From an uncultured Alphaproteobacteria bacterium (lineage in GTDB: Bacteria; Pseudomonadota; Alphaproteobacteria; HIMB59), in contig CACMGP010000001.1 of assembly GCA_902613185.1 (NCBI GenBank), positions 558,001 to 622,000 on the forward strand: 64,000 nucleotides of DNA. The letters run 5' to 3'. Made by a program: the position numbers and the translations under genes. Positions within the stretch are counted from its first letter, which is position 1, and the number at the start of each line of letters is the position of its first letter. Positions 1 through 8,674 of this stretch are shown here, piece after piece. Under the pieces are notes generated by a model. The model was not told where the DNA came from. It saw only the letters and a program-made list of their open reading frames with translations, and did not search any database.

Positions 1-123
1 AATTCACTTGAAGACATTGTTCTTGAACTTCTTCAATCCAAAACATCTGAAAGACAAGGAAGAGCTATCGATACAGATTCAAGTAGCTCTATGGAAATCA
101 AAAAAATTGATGGTTATTTTTAA
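1..123 (+). CDS. cysD: Sulfate adenylyltransferase subunit 2, C-terminal fragment
   Basis: The window opens inside this gene; the last 40 codons are visible. The tail contains SERQGRAID and ends in a basic, Gly-Tyr-Phe C-terminus, which is typical of CysD. CysD is the PP-loop subunit of ATP sulfurylase that makes adenosine 5'-phosphosulfate from ATP and sulfate in the cytoplasm. The stop codon directly abuts the ATG of cysNC, the usual operon partner, so the two are co-transcribed. The catalytic region lies outside the window. Confidence 0.9.
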   Translation, partial: NSLEDIVLELLQSKTSERQGRAIDTDSSSSMEIKKIDGYF

Positions 124-1989
124 ATGTATAAAGCCAGTACAATTAGCAGATACTTAAAAAGTCAAGCTTCCCTTAATCTATTAAGGTTTATTACTTGTGG
201 ATCTGTTGATGATGGTAAAAGTACATTAATTGGAAGGATGCTTTATGAATCTCAAATGATATTTGATGATCAAGTTGCTTCGTTAAAAAACGACTCAAAA
301 AAATATGGAACACAAGGTGAGAATATAGATTTTGCATTACTGGTCGATGGTTTATCAGCTGAGAGAGAACAAGGTATTACTATAGATGTTGCATATCGAT
401 TTTTTTCGAGTAGCAAAAGAAAGTTTATTGTAGCAGATACACCAGGTCACGAGCAATATACTAGAAACATGGCGACTGGAGCCTCAACAGCTGAATTAGC
501 TATTTTACTTGTTGATGCCCGTAATGGCATACTTACACAAACTAAGAGACATTCTTTTATTGTATCTCTTCTCGGAATTAAAAATATTGTCTTGGCAATA
601 AATAAAATGGATTTAGTTAACTATGATAAAAATATTTACGAAAAAATAAGCTCTGAATACAAATTATTCTCAAAAAAATTAAATTTTGAAAATATTCAAA
701 GTATTCCTATATCAGCACTTAAGGGAGATAATATTCACAAAAAATCTAAATACATGAAATGGTACAATGATAAAACCCTATTTGACTACTTAGAAACTAC
801 TAAAACTAAAATACAAAGCTCAGACAGTTTTGTACTTCCTGTTCAAAATGTCAATAGACCTAATTTAAATTTCAGAGGATATTCAGGAACCATCGCTGAG
901 GGAAAAATTAGAAAGGGTGATGAGTTAATTTCTCTTCCGTCAAATCAAAAAGTAAAAGTAAAAGATATTTTTGTAGGCGAAAGATCTCTTAAAACAGCTC
1001 ATTTAAAGCAAAGTATTACACTTACTATAGACAAAGAGATAGATACCTCCAGGGGCGATATACTCTGCTCAAAAAACTCCTCAGTTGATATGGCTGACCA
1101 ATTTAACATGAATGTTATTTGGATGTCAGAGGATAAGGGTTTTACTGGAAGAACTTATTTAGCGAAAATTCATAATATCTCAACCAGTATTAAAATTATG
1201 AACATAAAAAAAATATATGATGTAAATACGCTAGAGTTCACTGCTGGAAATGAACTACAACTTAATGATGTTGCAGAAATTTCAATCTCATTTAATAAAA
1301 CTGTTCCCTTTTCGACTTTTAAAGAAAATAAAATTTTGGGATCTTTAATAATTATTGATCCAATTAATAATCAAACTATTGGAATGGGAATGATAAACTT
1401 TTCTCTTCGTAGATCACAAAATATTCAACTTCAAAACTTAACCATCAATAAGAATTTAAGAGAGAAGATTAATGGTCATAAAGGTCAAGTGCTGTGGATG
1501 ACTGGCCTCTCGGGATCAGGAAAATCCACTATAGCTAATGAACTAGAAAAAATATTATATTCTCAAGGTAAAAAAACATACATTCTTGATGGGGACAATA
1601 TCCGACACGGATTAAATAAAGATTTAGGTTTTACAGACAAAGATAGAGTTGAAAATATAAGACGAGTTGCAGAGGTGGCAAAACTTATGTGTGACGCTGG
1701 ACTAATTGTGATCACTGCTTTTATATCACCGTTTAGATTAGAGAGAGAAATGGCTCGATCACTTTTTGAAAAGAATGATTTTAAAGAAATTTATATTTCA
1801 ACTCCTTTAAAAGTAGCTGAAAAAAGAGATCCTAAAGGTTTATATAAAAAGGCAAGACAGGGTAAAATACCAAATTTCACAGGCATAGACAGTATCTATG
1901 AAAAGCCTATCAATCCTGACTTAGAAATTGATACCTCTAAAGTTTCTTTACGTAAGGCTGTAAAAAAAATATTGAATATTATTAATTAA
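124..1989 (+). CDS. cysNC: Bifunctional sulfate adenylyltransferase subunit 1 / APS kinase
   Basis: The 621-residue protein fuses a CysN GTPase to a CysC kinase. The GTPase part has a P-loop near residues 26-34 (GSVDDGKST), the switch motif DTPGHEQY near 105 and the guanine-specificity motif NKMD near 160, followed by EF-Tu-like beta-barrel domains. A second P-loop (GLSGSGKST, near 460) begins the APS kinase domain. CysN drives ATP sulfurylase by GTP hydrolysis and CysC phosphorylates APS to PAPS. It starts immediately after cysD, and its end overlaps by 8 bp the opposite-strand DUF2141 gene. No PAPS reductase gene is in view, so PAPS may serve assimilation or sulfation. Confidence 0.96.
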   Translation: MYKASTISRYLKSQASLNLLRFITCGSVDDGKSTLIGRMLYESQMIFDDQVASLKNDSKKYGTQGENIDFALLVDGLSAEREQGITIDVAYRFFSSSKRKFIVADTPGHEQYTRNMATGASTAELAILLVDARNGILTQTKRHSFIVSLLGIKNIVLAINKMDLVNYDKNIYEKISSEYKLFSKKLNFENIQSIPISALKGDNIHKKSKYMKWYNDKTLFDYLETTKTKIQSSDSFVLPVQNVNRPNLNFRGYSGTIAEGKIRKGDELISLPSNQKVKVKDIFVGERSLKTAHLKQSITLTIDKEIDTSRGDILCSKNSSVDMADQFNMNVIWMSEDKGFTGRTYLAKIHNISTSIKIMNIKKIYDVNTLEFTAGNELQLNDVAEISISFNKTVPFSTFKENKILGSLIIIDPINNQTIGMGMINFSLRRSQNIQLQNLTINKNLREKINGHKGQVLWMTGLSGSGKSTIANELEKILYSQGKKTYILDGDNIRHGLNKDLGFTDKDRVENIRRVAEVAKLMCDAGLIVITAFISPFRLEREMARSLFEKNDFKEIYISTPLKVAEKRDPKGLYKKARQGKIPNFTGIDSIYEKPINPDLEIDTSKVSLRKAVKKILNIIN

Positions 1990-2422
1990 GTTGGATTTCC
2001 AATTGTTGAAATTTAGTCATATCAAAAACTATGTTTTCAAAAACAACATCTTCAAAATTTAAATTAGGATTTAATGAAAAACCAAATGGTTCCAGAGGTT
2101 GGCCTTTAAAGTCTCTTGAAAATTCTCCATTTCCATCAGTATCTTGAAAAGCAAACAGGCCAATGTTGATATGTGGAAATGCTTTTAAATTAATCTGATT
2201 AAATTTGTTTATATCCTTTTCTACGACAATGAATAGTGGTGCGGAATTTTCCTCGAAATAAAATTTCCTGTCATACCCTAAGATGTAAATTGAACTAGTA
2301 GCATCAACAAAACCCGTGATTTTTGCTGTAAGATGATCAGAATATGAAGTTTTTATTACAAAAAAAGCCTGAAAAATCAGGAAATAAATGATCAATTTAA
2401 AACTAGTCATATAGCTGTGCAT
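1982..2422 (-). CDS. DUF2141-like secreted protein
   Basis: This short exported protein has an N-terminal hydrophobic signal segment followed by a domain with [16 protein letters not shown] and a later PLEPFGFS. That arrangement (a D-x-D/N-G-N-G turn, then E-P-x-G-F-S) is characteristic of the DUF2141 family. The function of the family is not established; the motif looks like a calcium-binding-type turn on a beta-sandwich. The start is uncertain: ATG codons at 2422 and 2410 both leave a good signal peptide, and the longer open frame to 2467 adds only a poor leader. It converges on cysNC with an 8-bp overlap. Confidence 0.7.
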   Translation of the reverse strand: MHSYMTSFKLIIYFLIFQAFFVIKTSYSDHLTAKITGFVDATSSIYILGYDRKFYFEENSAPLFIVVEKDINKFNQINLKAFPHINIGLFAFQDTDGNGEFSRDFKGQPLEPFGFSLNPNLNFEDVVFENIVFDMTKFQQLEIQLN

Positions 2423-2632
2423 AACTTTTGAAAGATTAATGTATTTTAACAAAAGTTGTACAAACAAATTAATTAGGTTTGGAAAAAAAGAACAAAGTAC
2501 AAAAAAAACTTGATAAACATGGTTTTTTTTATTGTCGTTTGATTATGTCTTATCATCATTTAATTAATAATCTACGTGCACACCAAATTAATGTGGATAA
2601 CTCTGTTTAAAAGTATTAATTTGTTCTACGTT

Positions 2633-2923
2633 ATGAAGAAAGGATACATCATTGTAAGAGTATCAATTCTTAACAATGAACTATTTCAAAAATATCCTCC
2701 TTTATCAACTGAAGTGATGAAAAAATATGGGGGTAAATACATAATTAGGGGTGGAAAAACTGAAGTTTTTGAAGGGGAATGGCCTGTAGACAGAACTACC
2801 GTAGTAGAGTTTGAAAGCTTTGAAAGTGCTAAAAAATGTTATGAGTCTGTTGAATACTCAAAGGCTATAAAAATTAGGCAAAATAGTACAAAAAGTGACC
2901 TTATATTGATAGAGGGAAATTAA
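2633..2923 (+). CDS. DUF1330-family protein
   Basis: This is a 96-residue cytoplasmic protein, starting at the internal ATG of a slightly longer open frame because MKKGYIIVRV is the normal beginning of the family. It shows the typical order: an N-terminal beta strand, KYGGKYIIRGGKTEVFEG, a W-P-x-D/R segment, and VEFESFESAKKCYES followed by a Y-S-K-A helix. DUF1330 proteins are small ferredoxin-fold dimers related to antibiotic monooxygenase-like folds, without a well-defined reaction. It ends 4 bp inside the convergent DUF1192 gene. It has no clear ribosome binding site. Confidence 0.8.
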   Translation: MKKGYIIVRVSILNNELFQKYPPLSTEVMKKYGGKYIIRGGKTEVFEGEWPVDRTTVVEFESFESAKKCYESVEYSKAIKIRQNSTKSDLILIEGN

Positions 2924-3096
2924 TTCTTTTTAAAAAATTGATCGGCTAATTTGAGTTTGTCTTTTTTCTTTTTCAGTAAAATCTCTAGGTTTTTGATTTC
3001 TAATTTATGATTGCCAATCATCTCCTCAATTTCTTCAACACTCAAATCATCTAAGTCAATAGGTTTTGTTTTTTTAGGCTCTTCTTCATCAAACAT
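2920..3096 (-). CDS. DUF1192-family small protein
   Basis: This is a 58-residue acidic then coiled-coil protein. DLSVEEIEEMIGNHKLEIKN followed by a lysine-rich helix ending in ADQFFKKN matches the DUF1192 pattern (L-x-x-L-S-V-E-E-L, E-I-x-x-L, A-D-x-F-F) seen almost only in Alphaproteobacteria. The start at 3096 is preferred because a strong Shine-Dalgarno (GGGAGG) lies 9-10 bases upstream; an upstream ATG at 3144 would run further into the dioxygenase gene. The gene overlaps the end of that dioxygenase gene by 8 bp, implying translational coupling. Function unknown. Confidence 0.75.
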   Translation of the reverse strand: MFDEEEPKKTKPIDLDDLSVEEIEEMIGNHKLEIKNLEILLKKKKDKLKLADQFFKKN

Positions 3097-3928
3097 TTGT
3101 TCTATATCCTCCCTTTGTCCAAATAATTGGAAAAAAACTTTCATCTAACTCATCTGTTTCTAATTTTTTATATTTTTTATAAATTCTCGCAGTGCCTCCT
3201 GTGTTTGTAGGATGAAACTTTGAGTCGGAGGGAACACAATGAGCAACTATTGCTCTTCTATTGCTATTTGTATTATTAATACCTGATCCGTGCCAAGTGT
3301 ACCCATGATGAAATGCTGCTCCACCTGCTGGAACTTCAACATATTGAATTTGAATTTCTTTATTTAATTTTGAAGCATATTCATTTAACTCTTTTTTATA
3401 ATCTTTAGGAGAATGAAATTGTCCCTTAGGGGGGCTTAATCCCCAAAGATGTGATCCTTTTACATATTCAAGTGTCCCTTTTTCTTTATCGACATTATCG
3501 ATAGGCATCCAACATGTCATCATAGTCTGCGGTACAATCCAATCATCGTAAGCAGCATCTTGATGATAAGCCAAAGTTTTACCTCCAGGTGGTTTCCACA
3601 AAACATTGTCTTGTAAAAGTCTTGAACCACTCCAGCCCATTAGTTCAGCACAAGCTTTTCCTAAAAATTCATTGCAAACTATTTCCTTTATAGAATTATC
3701 TGATTTCCAAGCGTTACAAATTTGTCTAGTAACATCTTTCGGTCCACTTTCAAACTTCCAATTCCACTCGTCAGGCTCAATACCTGTTTCAAAATTTCCA
3801 TTAAATAAACTCTGAAACCTCTCATACAATCGCTCAAAATGGGTGGTTTCGAGAAAACTCTCAATAATCAAAAAACCATTTTTTTGAAAATCTTTTTTTT
3901 GATCTTCATTTAAAGAAATTTCTATCAT
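3089..3928 (-). CDS. Phytanoyl-CoA dioxygenase (PhyH) family Fe(II)/2-oxoglutarate oxygenase
   Basis: The protein of about 279 residues has the PhyH signature. An early KNGFLIIESFL is followed by the iron-binding H-x-D in AYHQDAAYDDW and a distal His in FHHGYTWHGSG, then a C-terminal Arg-rich NRRAIVAH that should bind 2-oxoglutarate. These enzymes hydroxylate lipids or small molecules using O2 and 2-oxoglutarate in the cytoplasm; the substrate cannot be read from the sequence. The start is set at the ATG encoding MIEISLNEDQ; an alternative TTG lies nine codons upstream. It shares 8 bp with the downstream DUF1192 gene. Confidence 0.85.
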   Translation of the reverse strand: MIEISLNEDQKKDFQKNGFLIIESFLETTHFERLYERFQSLFNGNFETGIEPDEWNWKFESGPKDVTRQICNAWKSDNSIKEIVCNEFLGKACAELMGWSGSRLLQDNVLWKPPGGKTLAYHQDAAYDDWIVPQTMMTCWMPIDNVDKEKGTLEYVKGSHLWGLSPPKGQFHSPKDYKKELNEYASKLNKEIQIQYVEVPAGGAAFHHGYTWHGSGINNTNSNRRAIVAHCVPSDSKFHPTNTGGTARIYKKYKKLETDELDESFFPIIWTKGGYRTNV

Positions 3929-4014
3929 TACAAAAATTTTATCATCCTTAATCAAATATATTTTAGATTATAATTTAAATAAATTGACATTTTTGTTAGA
4001 TTTCTGATAATCCA

Positions 4015-4179
4015 ATGATGTCAAAAAAATTAATATTAATCATACTTTCTTCATTTTTTTTAATCACTAGTTGCGCAACTGTGAGCGAAAAAGCTAATGA
4101 CGCTTACGATACTGTAGCGGGTGCCGTAGCTAAAGGTTACAACAAAGTTAAAGATACAGTAACCGGCGACGACGATTAA
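4015..4179 (+). CDS. Small lipoprotein (54 residues)
   Basis: An unlisted-size open frame begins with two consecutive ATG codons and encodes a short Lys N-region, a hydrophobic core and a lipobox ending LITSC. A short acidic/amphipathic tail (EKANDAYDTVAGAV, then KGYNKVKDTVTGDDD) follows. The lipobox predicts Lsp cleavage and lipid attachment at the Cys, and a periplasmic-side tail. The tail resembles entericidin-like or YtxH-like small envelope proteins, but no specific function can be assigned. It stands alone between the divergent dioxygenase and the amidotransferase gene. Confidence 0.7.
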   Translation: MMSKKLILIILSSFFLITSCATVSEKANDAYDTVAGAVAKGYNKVKDTVTGDDD

Positions 4180-4232
4180 GTTTAGCGCTTTACAAGGCGT
4201 GTCCTTTAGTTAGATCAAATAAATTTAATTTA

Positions 4233-4958
4233 ATGAAATTTATATCTCTGCAACATATTTCAATTGAAGATCCGGGGACGTTTAAAGATTTTCTTTTAGA
4301 AGATGGTCATAGCATTACAACTATCCAATTGGATGAGGGCGATAGTATTCCAAATAATTTAGATGAATTTGACGCTATGCTTTGTATGGGTGGGCCTATG
4401 GATACATTTATGGAAAATCAATACCCATGGTTAGTAACTGAAAAAAAAGCAATAGGTGAATATGTTTTAAATCTTAAGAAACCTTTTTTAGGGTTTTGCT
4501 TAGGATGTCAGCTTTTAGGTGAGGTATTGGGAGGAAAGGTAGTTGAGTCTAAACCACCTGAAATTGGTTTACTGGATATTAACATTGAAGCAAGTGCTAA
4601 AGAAGATCATATTTTTGATTTTCTTCCAAATAAAATAAAAGCATTACAATGGCATTCTTATGAAGTAGTTGGTTTGGAGACTAACTCTAAAGTTAGTGTT
4701 ATAGGCACCTCACCCTCAACAAAATATCAAATATTTGGTTATGATAAGTACGCCTATGGAATTCAATTTCATTTAGAAATTCGAAAAACTACTGTTGATG
4801 ATTGGGCTCAAGTTCCTGAATACAAAAATGCTCTCGAAAAATCTCTTGGAACCGATGCCTTACCTCAAATGAAAAATTTGGTAGCTAAAGAAATTGATAC
4901 TATGATGATGCAGTGCAACCAAATGTATAAAAACTTCGTTAAAATAATTAATAATTAG
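4233..4958 (+). CDS. Class I glutamine amidotransferase-like protein
   Basis: This 241-residue protein has a GATase1 fold like the amidotransferase domain of GMP synthase. MCMGGPMDTFMENQYPW-type features precede the nucleophile elbow GFCLGCQLLG, and the catalytic His-Glu pair lies in GIQFHLEI. Free-standing members of this group often act as gamma-glutamyl hydrolases or unassigned amidotransferases; the partner or substrate is not evident. There is no adjacent synthetase domain, so it is not guaA. It is followed after 20 bp by the metallo-hydrolase gene on the same strand. Confidence 0.8.
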   Translation: MKFISLQHISIEDPGTFKDFLLEDGHSITTIQLDEGDSIPNNLDEFDAMLCMGGPMDTFMENQYPWLVTEKKAIGEYVLNLKKPFLGFCLGCQLLGEVLGGKVVESKPPEIGLLDINIEASAKEDHIFDFLPNKIKALQWHSYEVVGLETNSKVSVIGTSPSTKYQIFGYDKYAYGIQFHLEIRKTTVDDWAQVPEYKNALEKSLGTDALPQMKNLVAKEIDTMMMQCNQMYKNFVKIINN

Positions 4959-4978
4959 TTTTTTATTACTTAATTTAG

Positions 4979-6016
4979 ATGCACAGAAGAGATTTTATAA
5001 AAAAGGTTATACTTTTCTCTTTATCCTTTTTAATTCTAAAAACAAAAATTATGGCAAACACTCTCTTTAAACCTTTCAATCTAGTAGATGGGGTCTTTGT
5101 CAATAACTACGTTTCACATAAAAGTAGTTTCAAAGATTTTTGGAAATGGAGAAGGGAGTCAAGTAAGCCGGAACCGATTGCATTTCCTATGGTTGAAAAT
5201 GACCCTGAATATTTAAAATCAAATAAATCTGAAAAAACAATTACTTGGATTGGTCATTCAACTTTCTTACTACAGATTGATGGTATGAATATATTAACTG
5301 ACCCCCATTTCACTAAAAGAGCTTCTCCTCTAAGTTTCATGGGGCCTTCAAGAACAACACCTCCTGGATTAAAAATAGATGAATTGCCTTTTATTGACTT
5401 TGTTTTAATTTCTCATAACCACTATGACCATCTAGACTCAAAGACTATCCGGCTTTTATTAAAAAAACAAAATGTAAATCAACCTACATTTTTTGTACCA
5501 CTAAAATTAAGAGATATTTTATCAAAATTAGGTGCAAGAAATGTTATGGAGCATGAATGGTGGCAAATGACTCAGTTCAAAAACTTAGAAATTCATTCTG
5601 TCCCAGTACAACATTGGAGTAAGAGAACATTTAACGATACCAATAAAACACTTTGGTGTGGTTGGGTTGTTAAAGCAAATAACTTTAAGTTTTTTTTTGT
5701 TGGCGATACTGGATATTCAAAAGATTTTAAAGATATTCAAAAAAAGTTTGGATCGTTTGACTTATCAACAATACCCATCGGAGCATATGCCCCAAGGTGG
5801 TTTATGAAAGACTCGCATTGTAATGTTGAAGAAGCAATTCAAATTCACAAAGATGTTAAATCTAAAAAATCTATAGCTATGCATTGGGGAACGTTTCAAT
5901 TAACAGATGAACCGATGGACGAACCAATAAAATTACTCCAAGAACTAACTAAGCATTTAAAGATAAGCAAAGATGAGTTTTCTTATATGACTCACGGTCA
6001 AACAAGAAAAATTTAA
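4979..6016 (+). CDS. Metallo-beta-lactamase-fold hydrolase, NAPE-PLD/UlaG-like
   Basis: The 345-residue protein starts with a hydrophobic leader containing RRDFIKK, which resembles a twin-arginine signal, so export to the periplasm is likely. The core has TWIGHSTFLLQ, the zinc-binding SHNHYDHLD, a distal FVGDTGY and AMHWGTF, in the order seen in NAPE-phospholipase D and UlaG-like enzymes. Conserved RTTPPG and a W-rich loop also fit that group. The expected activity is hydrolysis of a phosphodiester or lactone. Its last codons overlap convergently the small membrane-protein gene at 6013-6189. Confidence 0.85.
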   Translation: MHRRDFIKKVILFSLSFLILKTKIMANTLFKPFNLVDGVFVNNYVSHKSSFKDFWKWRRESSKPEPIAFPMVENDPEYLKSNKSEKTITWIGHSTFLLQIDGMNILTDPHFTKRASPLSFMGPSRTTPPGLKIDELPFIDFVLISHNHYDHLDSKTIRLLLKKQNVNQPTFFVPLKLRDILSKLGARNVMEHEWWQMTQFKNLEIHSVPVQHWSKRTFNDTNKTLWCGWVVKANNFKFFFVGDTGYSKDFKDIQKKFGSFDLSTIPIGAYAPRWFMKDSHCNVEEAIQIHKDVKSKKSIAMHWGTFQLTDEPMDEPIKLLQELTKHLKISKDEFSYMTHGQTRKI

Positions 6017-6189
6017 GCAAAATAATTATAGGCCTGATATGACAGAGTTATTACAATTACTATTAATGCCCATATACTTAAATTACTTAAAAACTGTTTA
6101 AAGGAAGAGTTTGCATCCAAAAAATGAGGTCCTACTAAAATCAGTAGACATACAAAATAAATAATAGGCATTATGATTTCTGCTGACAT
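6013..6189 (-). CDS. 58-residue two-helix membrane protein coupled to the channel gene
   Basis: An uninterrupted 58-codon frame begins at the ATG of a TAATG overlap with the channel stop codon, strongly suggesting translational coupling. The product has two hydrophobic segments (about residues 5-20 and 40-55) separated by a short polar loop (DANSSFKQFLSN). It matches no family I recognise. Its position as the distal cistron after a voltage-gated channel makes an accessory membrane subunit possible, but that is inference. Its stop lies inside the convergent hydrolase gene. Confidence 0.6.
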   Translation of the reverse strand: MSAEIIMPIIYFVCLLILVGPHFLDANSSFKQFLSNLSIWALIVIVITLSYQAYNYFA

Positions 6190-6971
6190 TATTGATCTTT
6201 TTTTAATTTATCTAAACTAATCTCCTCAGAAAATTGTTCATTTAGCTTTTCAGCATTATTTCTGGTTTTTATTATATCATCTTTTTTTTCATTCTGGTTA
6301 ACAACTACATCAACCAAAATTGCTATCAAAAGATTTAACATTGTAATGGCACAGACAATTATAAAACTAAAAAAATAAATCCATGCCCACCAATAAATAT
6401 CTTGAAGAGGCAACATTACCTGTTCCCAAGATGATAATGTTAAAACTTGAAATAAAGTGATCATTGAAACCCCAACATCAGACCATCTCTCGGGTATGCT
6501 ATTTGAAAAGACTATTGCTCCGATAGTTGCGTAAATATAGAGAATTATAAAAAGCAATAAACTTACATAAAACACTCTTTTTAAAGATCCAATCAAAGAC
6601 TCAATGATTAATTTTAACTCAGGAATAATAGATATAACTCTCAAAACTCTAAACACTCTTAATAATCTCAAAAGAAGAAAACTGGAGTTGTTAGGAATTG
6701 GTATCAATGATACCAAAACAATAAAAGTGTCAAAAATATTCCAACCATTTTTAAAAAAATTTGATTTTCTAGGTTCACCAATAAAACGAATTGAAATTTC
6801 TATTACAAAAAAAATAGTTATCAAATAATCGAGATATTTAATGAGCTCTCTTGAGAACTCTCCTAAATTGTAAGTATTTAAACCGATAGTAAATGCATTA
6901 AATATAATGATAAATAAAACTGAGTATTGAAATAACTTGCTTTCTCGTATTTTAAAAAAGGTTTGTTTCAT
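6189..6971 (-). CDS. BacNav-type voltage-gated cation channel with atypical filter
   Basis: A 260-residue, six-helix ion transport protein. S1-S3 occupy about residues 14-92. S4 carries arginines at 102, 105, 108 and 111 at every third position. S5, a pore loop at 170-190 and S6 ending NLLIAILVDVVV follow, then a charged C-terminal coil. The architecture and S6 match bacterial homotetrameric sodium channels. The filter reads TLSSWEQ (178-184) where NavAb and NaChBac have TLESWS: the selectivity glutamate is Ser and a Glu sits three residues later. Selectivity therefore cannot be assumed. It starts right after the lyase-like gene and overlaps the downstream 58-residue frame. Confidence 0.9.
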   Translation of the reverse strand: MKQTFFKIRESKLFQYSVLFIIIFNAFTIGLNTYNLGEFSRELIKYLDYLITIFFVIEISIRFIGEPRKSNFFKNGWNIFDTFIVLVSLIPIPNNSSFLLLRLLRVFRVLRVISIIPELKLIIESLIGSLKRVFYVSLLLFIILYIYATIGAIVFSNSIPERWSDVGVSMITLFQVLTLSSWEQVMLPLQDIYWWAWIYFFSFIIVCAITMLNLLIAILVDVVVNQNEKKDDIIKTRNNAEKLNEQFSEEISLDKLKKDQ

Positions 6972-7874
6972 TTATTTCAAAAAGTTTATAGGTAATTTAA
7001 CAACAGAATGATTGTGAAATTTTATATCATTTTTATCATACATAAATAATTCGTATTTTTCGATTGTTTGAGAAGTTAAATTATTACATTTAGGTTTATC
7101 TAGTAACTTTTCACATTTTGACTCTGCATTTACACCATCAAAATAAACGATACGCTGTGGAATTATTTCAGTATTAAATGCTTTTTTATAACGTGATATG
7201 GCAGAAGCGTACAGTCCATATCTAAGATTTAGCTCCTCACCCTTAGATGTATTGCTAGTTCCTTTAAAATCTATTTTTAAAATCCCATCAATCCATACCT
7301 TCATGAAACCTTTATCCTCATCTGGATGCCAATTTGTGTTAAATATTATTTCTGTCCATTGGCCTAAAAGTACATCATTGCTTTTTAAAATTATGTGGGA
7401 GTCCTCAAAAGAGTCTTTATTCCTGTTAAAAGTTAATCCTGCATGAGTGTGTTGAAACATGACTAAAACTTTAGATGGGTTATGTCTTTTCCATTGGATT
7501 AACGACATTTTTGCAGGGGCAATAGAATTGTAATCTTTTGGAAGAAAAATATTAAACTTATACCACTTCTCTTTTTTCCACTTTTCGTGGCTGTAATATA
7601 TTTCAGACCTCTCTCTATCTGTATCACAGTCACTTGATTTAGGTTCTTCTCCGCACTCTCCATTATTAACTTCAAACTTTAAGGATTTATCTCCAATAAT
7701 TGAATTGCCGCTAACTGATATAGGATTTTTTGCATTTGGAGAGATTAATGGATGAAGTTCTTCAGGGATTATTTCTCCAAAACCATCTTGTTTTAAAGCT
7801 TTTTTAATTTCACTAAAACTTGAGGCAAGCACTAAACTTGGCAAAAATATAAATAAAGTTAAGAATGTCTTCAT
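6972..7874 (-). CDS. Secreted polysaccharide lyase-like protein (PF14099-like), copy 1
   Basis: This 300-residue protein has a cleavable signal peptide (cationic start, hydrophobic core, SLVLAS). A beta-jelly-roll domain follows with features of the heparin-lyase-like family PF14099: LKFEVNNGECG, a D-R-E-R-S-E-I segment, KWYKFNIFLP, FNTNWHPDEDKGFMKVWIDG and LRYGLY. Such proteins cleave acidic polysaccharides in the periplasm or outside the cell; the substrate is not determined here. Two paralogs lie at 54.2-56.3 kb. All three have the same 11-bp-spaced repeat pair just upstream of the ATG. It ends one base before the channel gene, so the two are probably co-transcribed. Confidence 0.75.
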   Translation of the reverse strand: MKTFLTLFIFLPSLVLASSFSEIKKALKQDGFGEIIPEELHPLISPNAKNPISVSGNSIIGDKSLKFEVNNGECGEEPKSSDCDTDRERSEIYYSHEKWKKEKWYKFNIFLPKDYNSIAPAKMSLIQWKRHNPSKVLVMFQHTHAGLTFNRNKDSFEDSHIILKSNDVLLGQWTEIIFNTNWHPDEDKGFMKVWIDGILKIDFKGTSNTSKGEELNLRYGLYASAISRYKKAFNTEIIPQRIVYFDGVNAESKCEKLLDKPKCNNLTSQTIEKYELFMYDKNDIKFHNHSVVKLPINFLK

Positions 7875-7880
7875 AGTTTT

Positions 7881-7900
7881 GCCCGTATTGAGTCCCTAAA
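7881..7900. repeat. 11-bp-spaced repeat pair, site a
   Basis: GCCCGTATT at 7881 and GTCCCTAAA at 7892 form an imperfect direct repeat with an 11-bp period, 7 bp upstream of the lyase start and 54 bp before the tRNA-Arg fragment. It resembles tyrosine-integrase arm-type sites and the four similar pairs elsewhere in the window. A regulatory role for the lyase gene is the alternative. Confidence 0.5.
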
Positions 7901-7953
7901 AACATTGTATTAAATTTTATTATTAATAAAAAGAGTATATAAATCAAGCTATT

Positions 7954-7992
7954 GGTTCTGTGGTGAAACGGATATCACACTTGACTACGGAT
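7954..7992 (+). repeat. 5'-half copy of tRNA-Arg(ACG), probable attachment-site duplicate
   Basis: Thirty-nine bases are identical to the first 39 bases of the intact tRNA-Arg(ACG) at 9412, from the first acceptor base through the anticodon loop, then the match stops abruptly. Flanking sequence differs on both sides. It cannot form a tRNA. The pattern fits a att-site duplication left by site-specific integration on the 5' side of the tRNA gene. Confidence 0.85.
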
Positions 7993-8062
7993 ATCCTACG
8001 TCTCTTTAATTCATTTATTATCAATACTATTCTTTGAGCTTTAACAACATTTTATCTATGTT

Positions 8063-8083
8063 GCCCGTAATAAGCCCGTAATG
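8063..8083. repeat. 11-bp-spaced repeat pair, site b
   Basis: GCCCGTAAT at 8063 recurs perfectly at 8074, an 11-bp period. It lies 70 bp inside the left boundary of the mini-island, where an arm-type integrase site would be expected, and 23 bp beyond the end of the cupin gene. Confidence 0.55.
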
Positions 8084-8106
8084 AAAATATAGCTAAAAAT
8101 TTAGTT

Positions 8107-8538
8107 TTAAGGAGAGGTTGTAAATTTTATACCCTCTGCACCAATGCCCACTATCAGCGCTTTGAGTGTTATGTCACCTAAATTTTTTCCGTAATGAGCA
8201 CTTTTACTATCCTCTATATATGCTTTACCAGGTTTGTAAATAGTAACTGTTCCGTCTTCCCAAGTATATGTCATCTCTCCTTCCATAATGTAAATATAAA
8301 CAGGGTAAGAATGAACATGGTTTGGAGTTTCACCACCAGGAGGCACCTCAACTATAAATGACACTATTTCAGCTTTTCCATCAGGATAATATATTTCATT
8401 TCCTAATATTGTAGTTGCAGATTTTAGAACAGGGGAAATTTTAGTTTTGAGATGTTCCTCAGAATGTAAAAATCCAAAACTAAATAGAAAAATTGAAAAA
8501 AGAAATATAAACCTAAATTTTTTAGTATAAATATACAT
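8107..8538 (-). CDS. Exported single-domain cupin
   Basis: This 143-residue protein has an N-terminal hydrophobic signal segment and one cupin domain. Cupin motif 1 is in VPPGGETPNHVHSYPVYIYI and EGEMTY, with two His and a later Glu as metal ligands. Motif 2 is PGKAYIEDSKSAHYGKN, with the final His. Small periplasmic cupins of this type bind a divalent metal, but the substrate is unknown. It lies within the tRNA-Arg-bounded mini-island, so it is probably cargo. The start chosen gives a basic N-region before the hydrophobic core. Confidence 0.8.
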   Translation of the reverse strand: MYIYTKKFRFIFLFSIFLFSFGFLHSEEHLKTKISPVLKSATTILGNEIYYPDGKAEIVSFIVEVPPGGETPNHVHSYPVYIYIMEGEMTYTWEDGTVTIYKPGKAYIEDSKSAHYGKNLGDITLKALIVGIGAEGIKFTTSP

Positions 8539-8674
8539 ATAAACTCTTATAACATCTAAAAAAATATTATTTATTGCAAATGAGTAATATATATATTTAA
8601 AAAAAGAAATAATACTCTTAACAAGTAATTATTATAATCATTTATTTTATAAATTTTAGAAAAGGAGATTAACA

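Noticed and set aside
3606-3815. Plus-strand frame inside the PhyH-type gene
   Set aside because: Antisense shadow of a well-supported coding region; the same applies to the other long antisense frames in sucA, sdhA, dapE, glpK and dctP.
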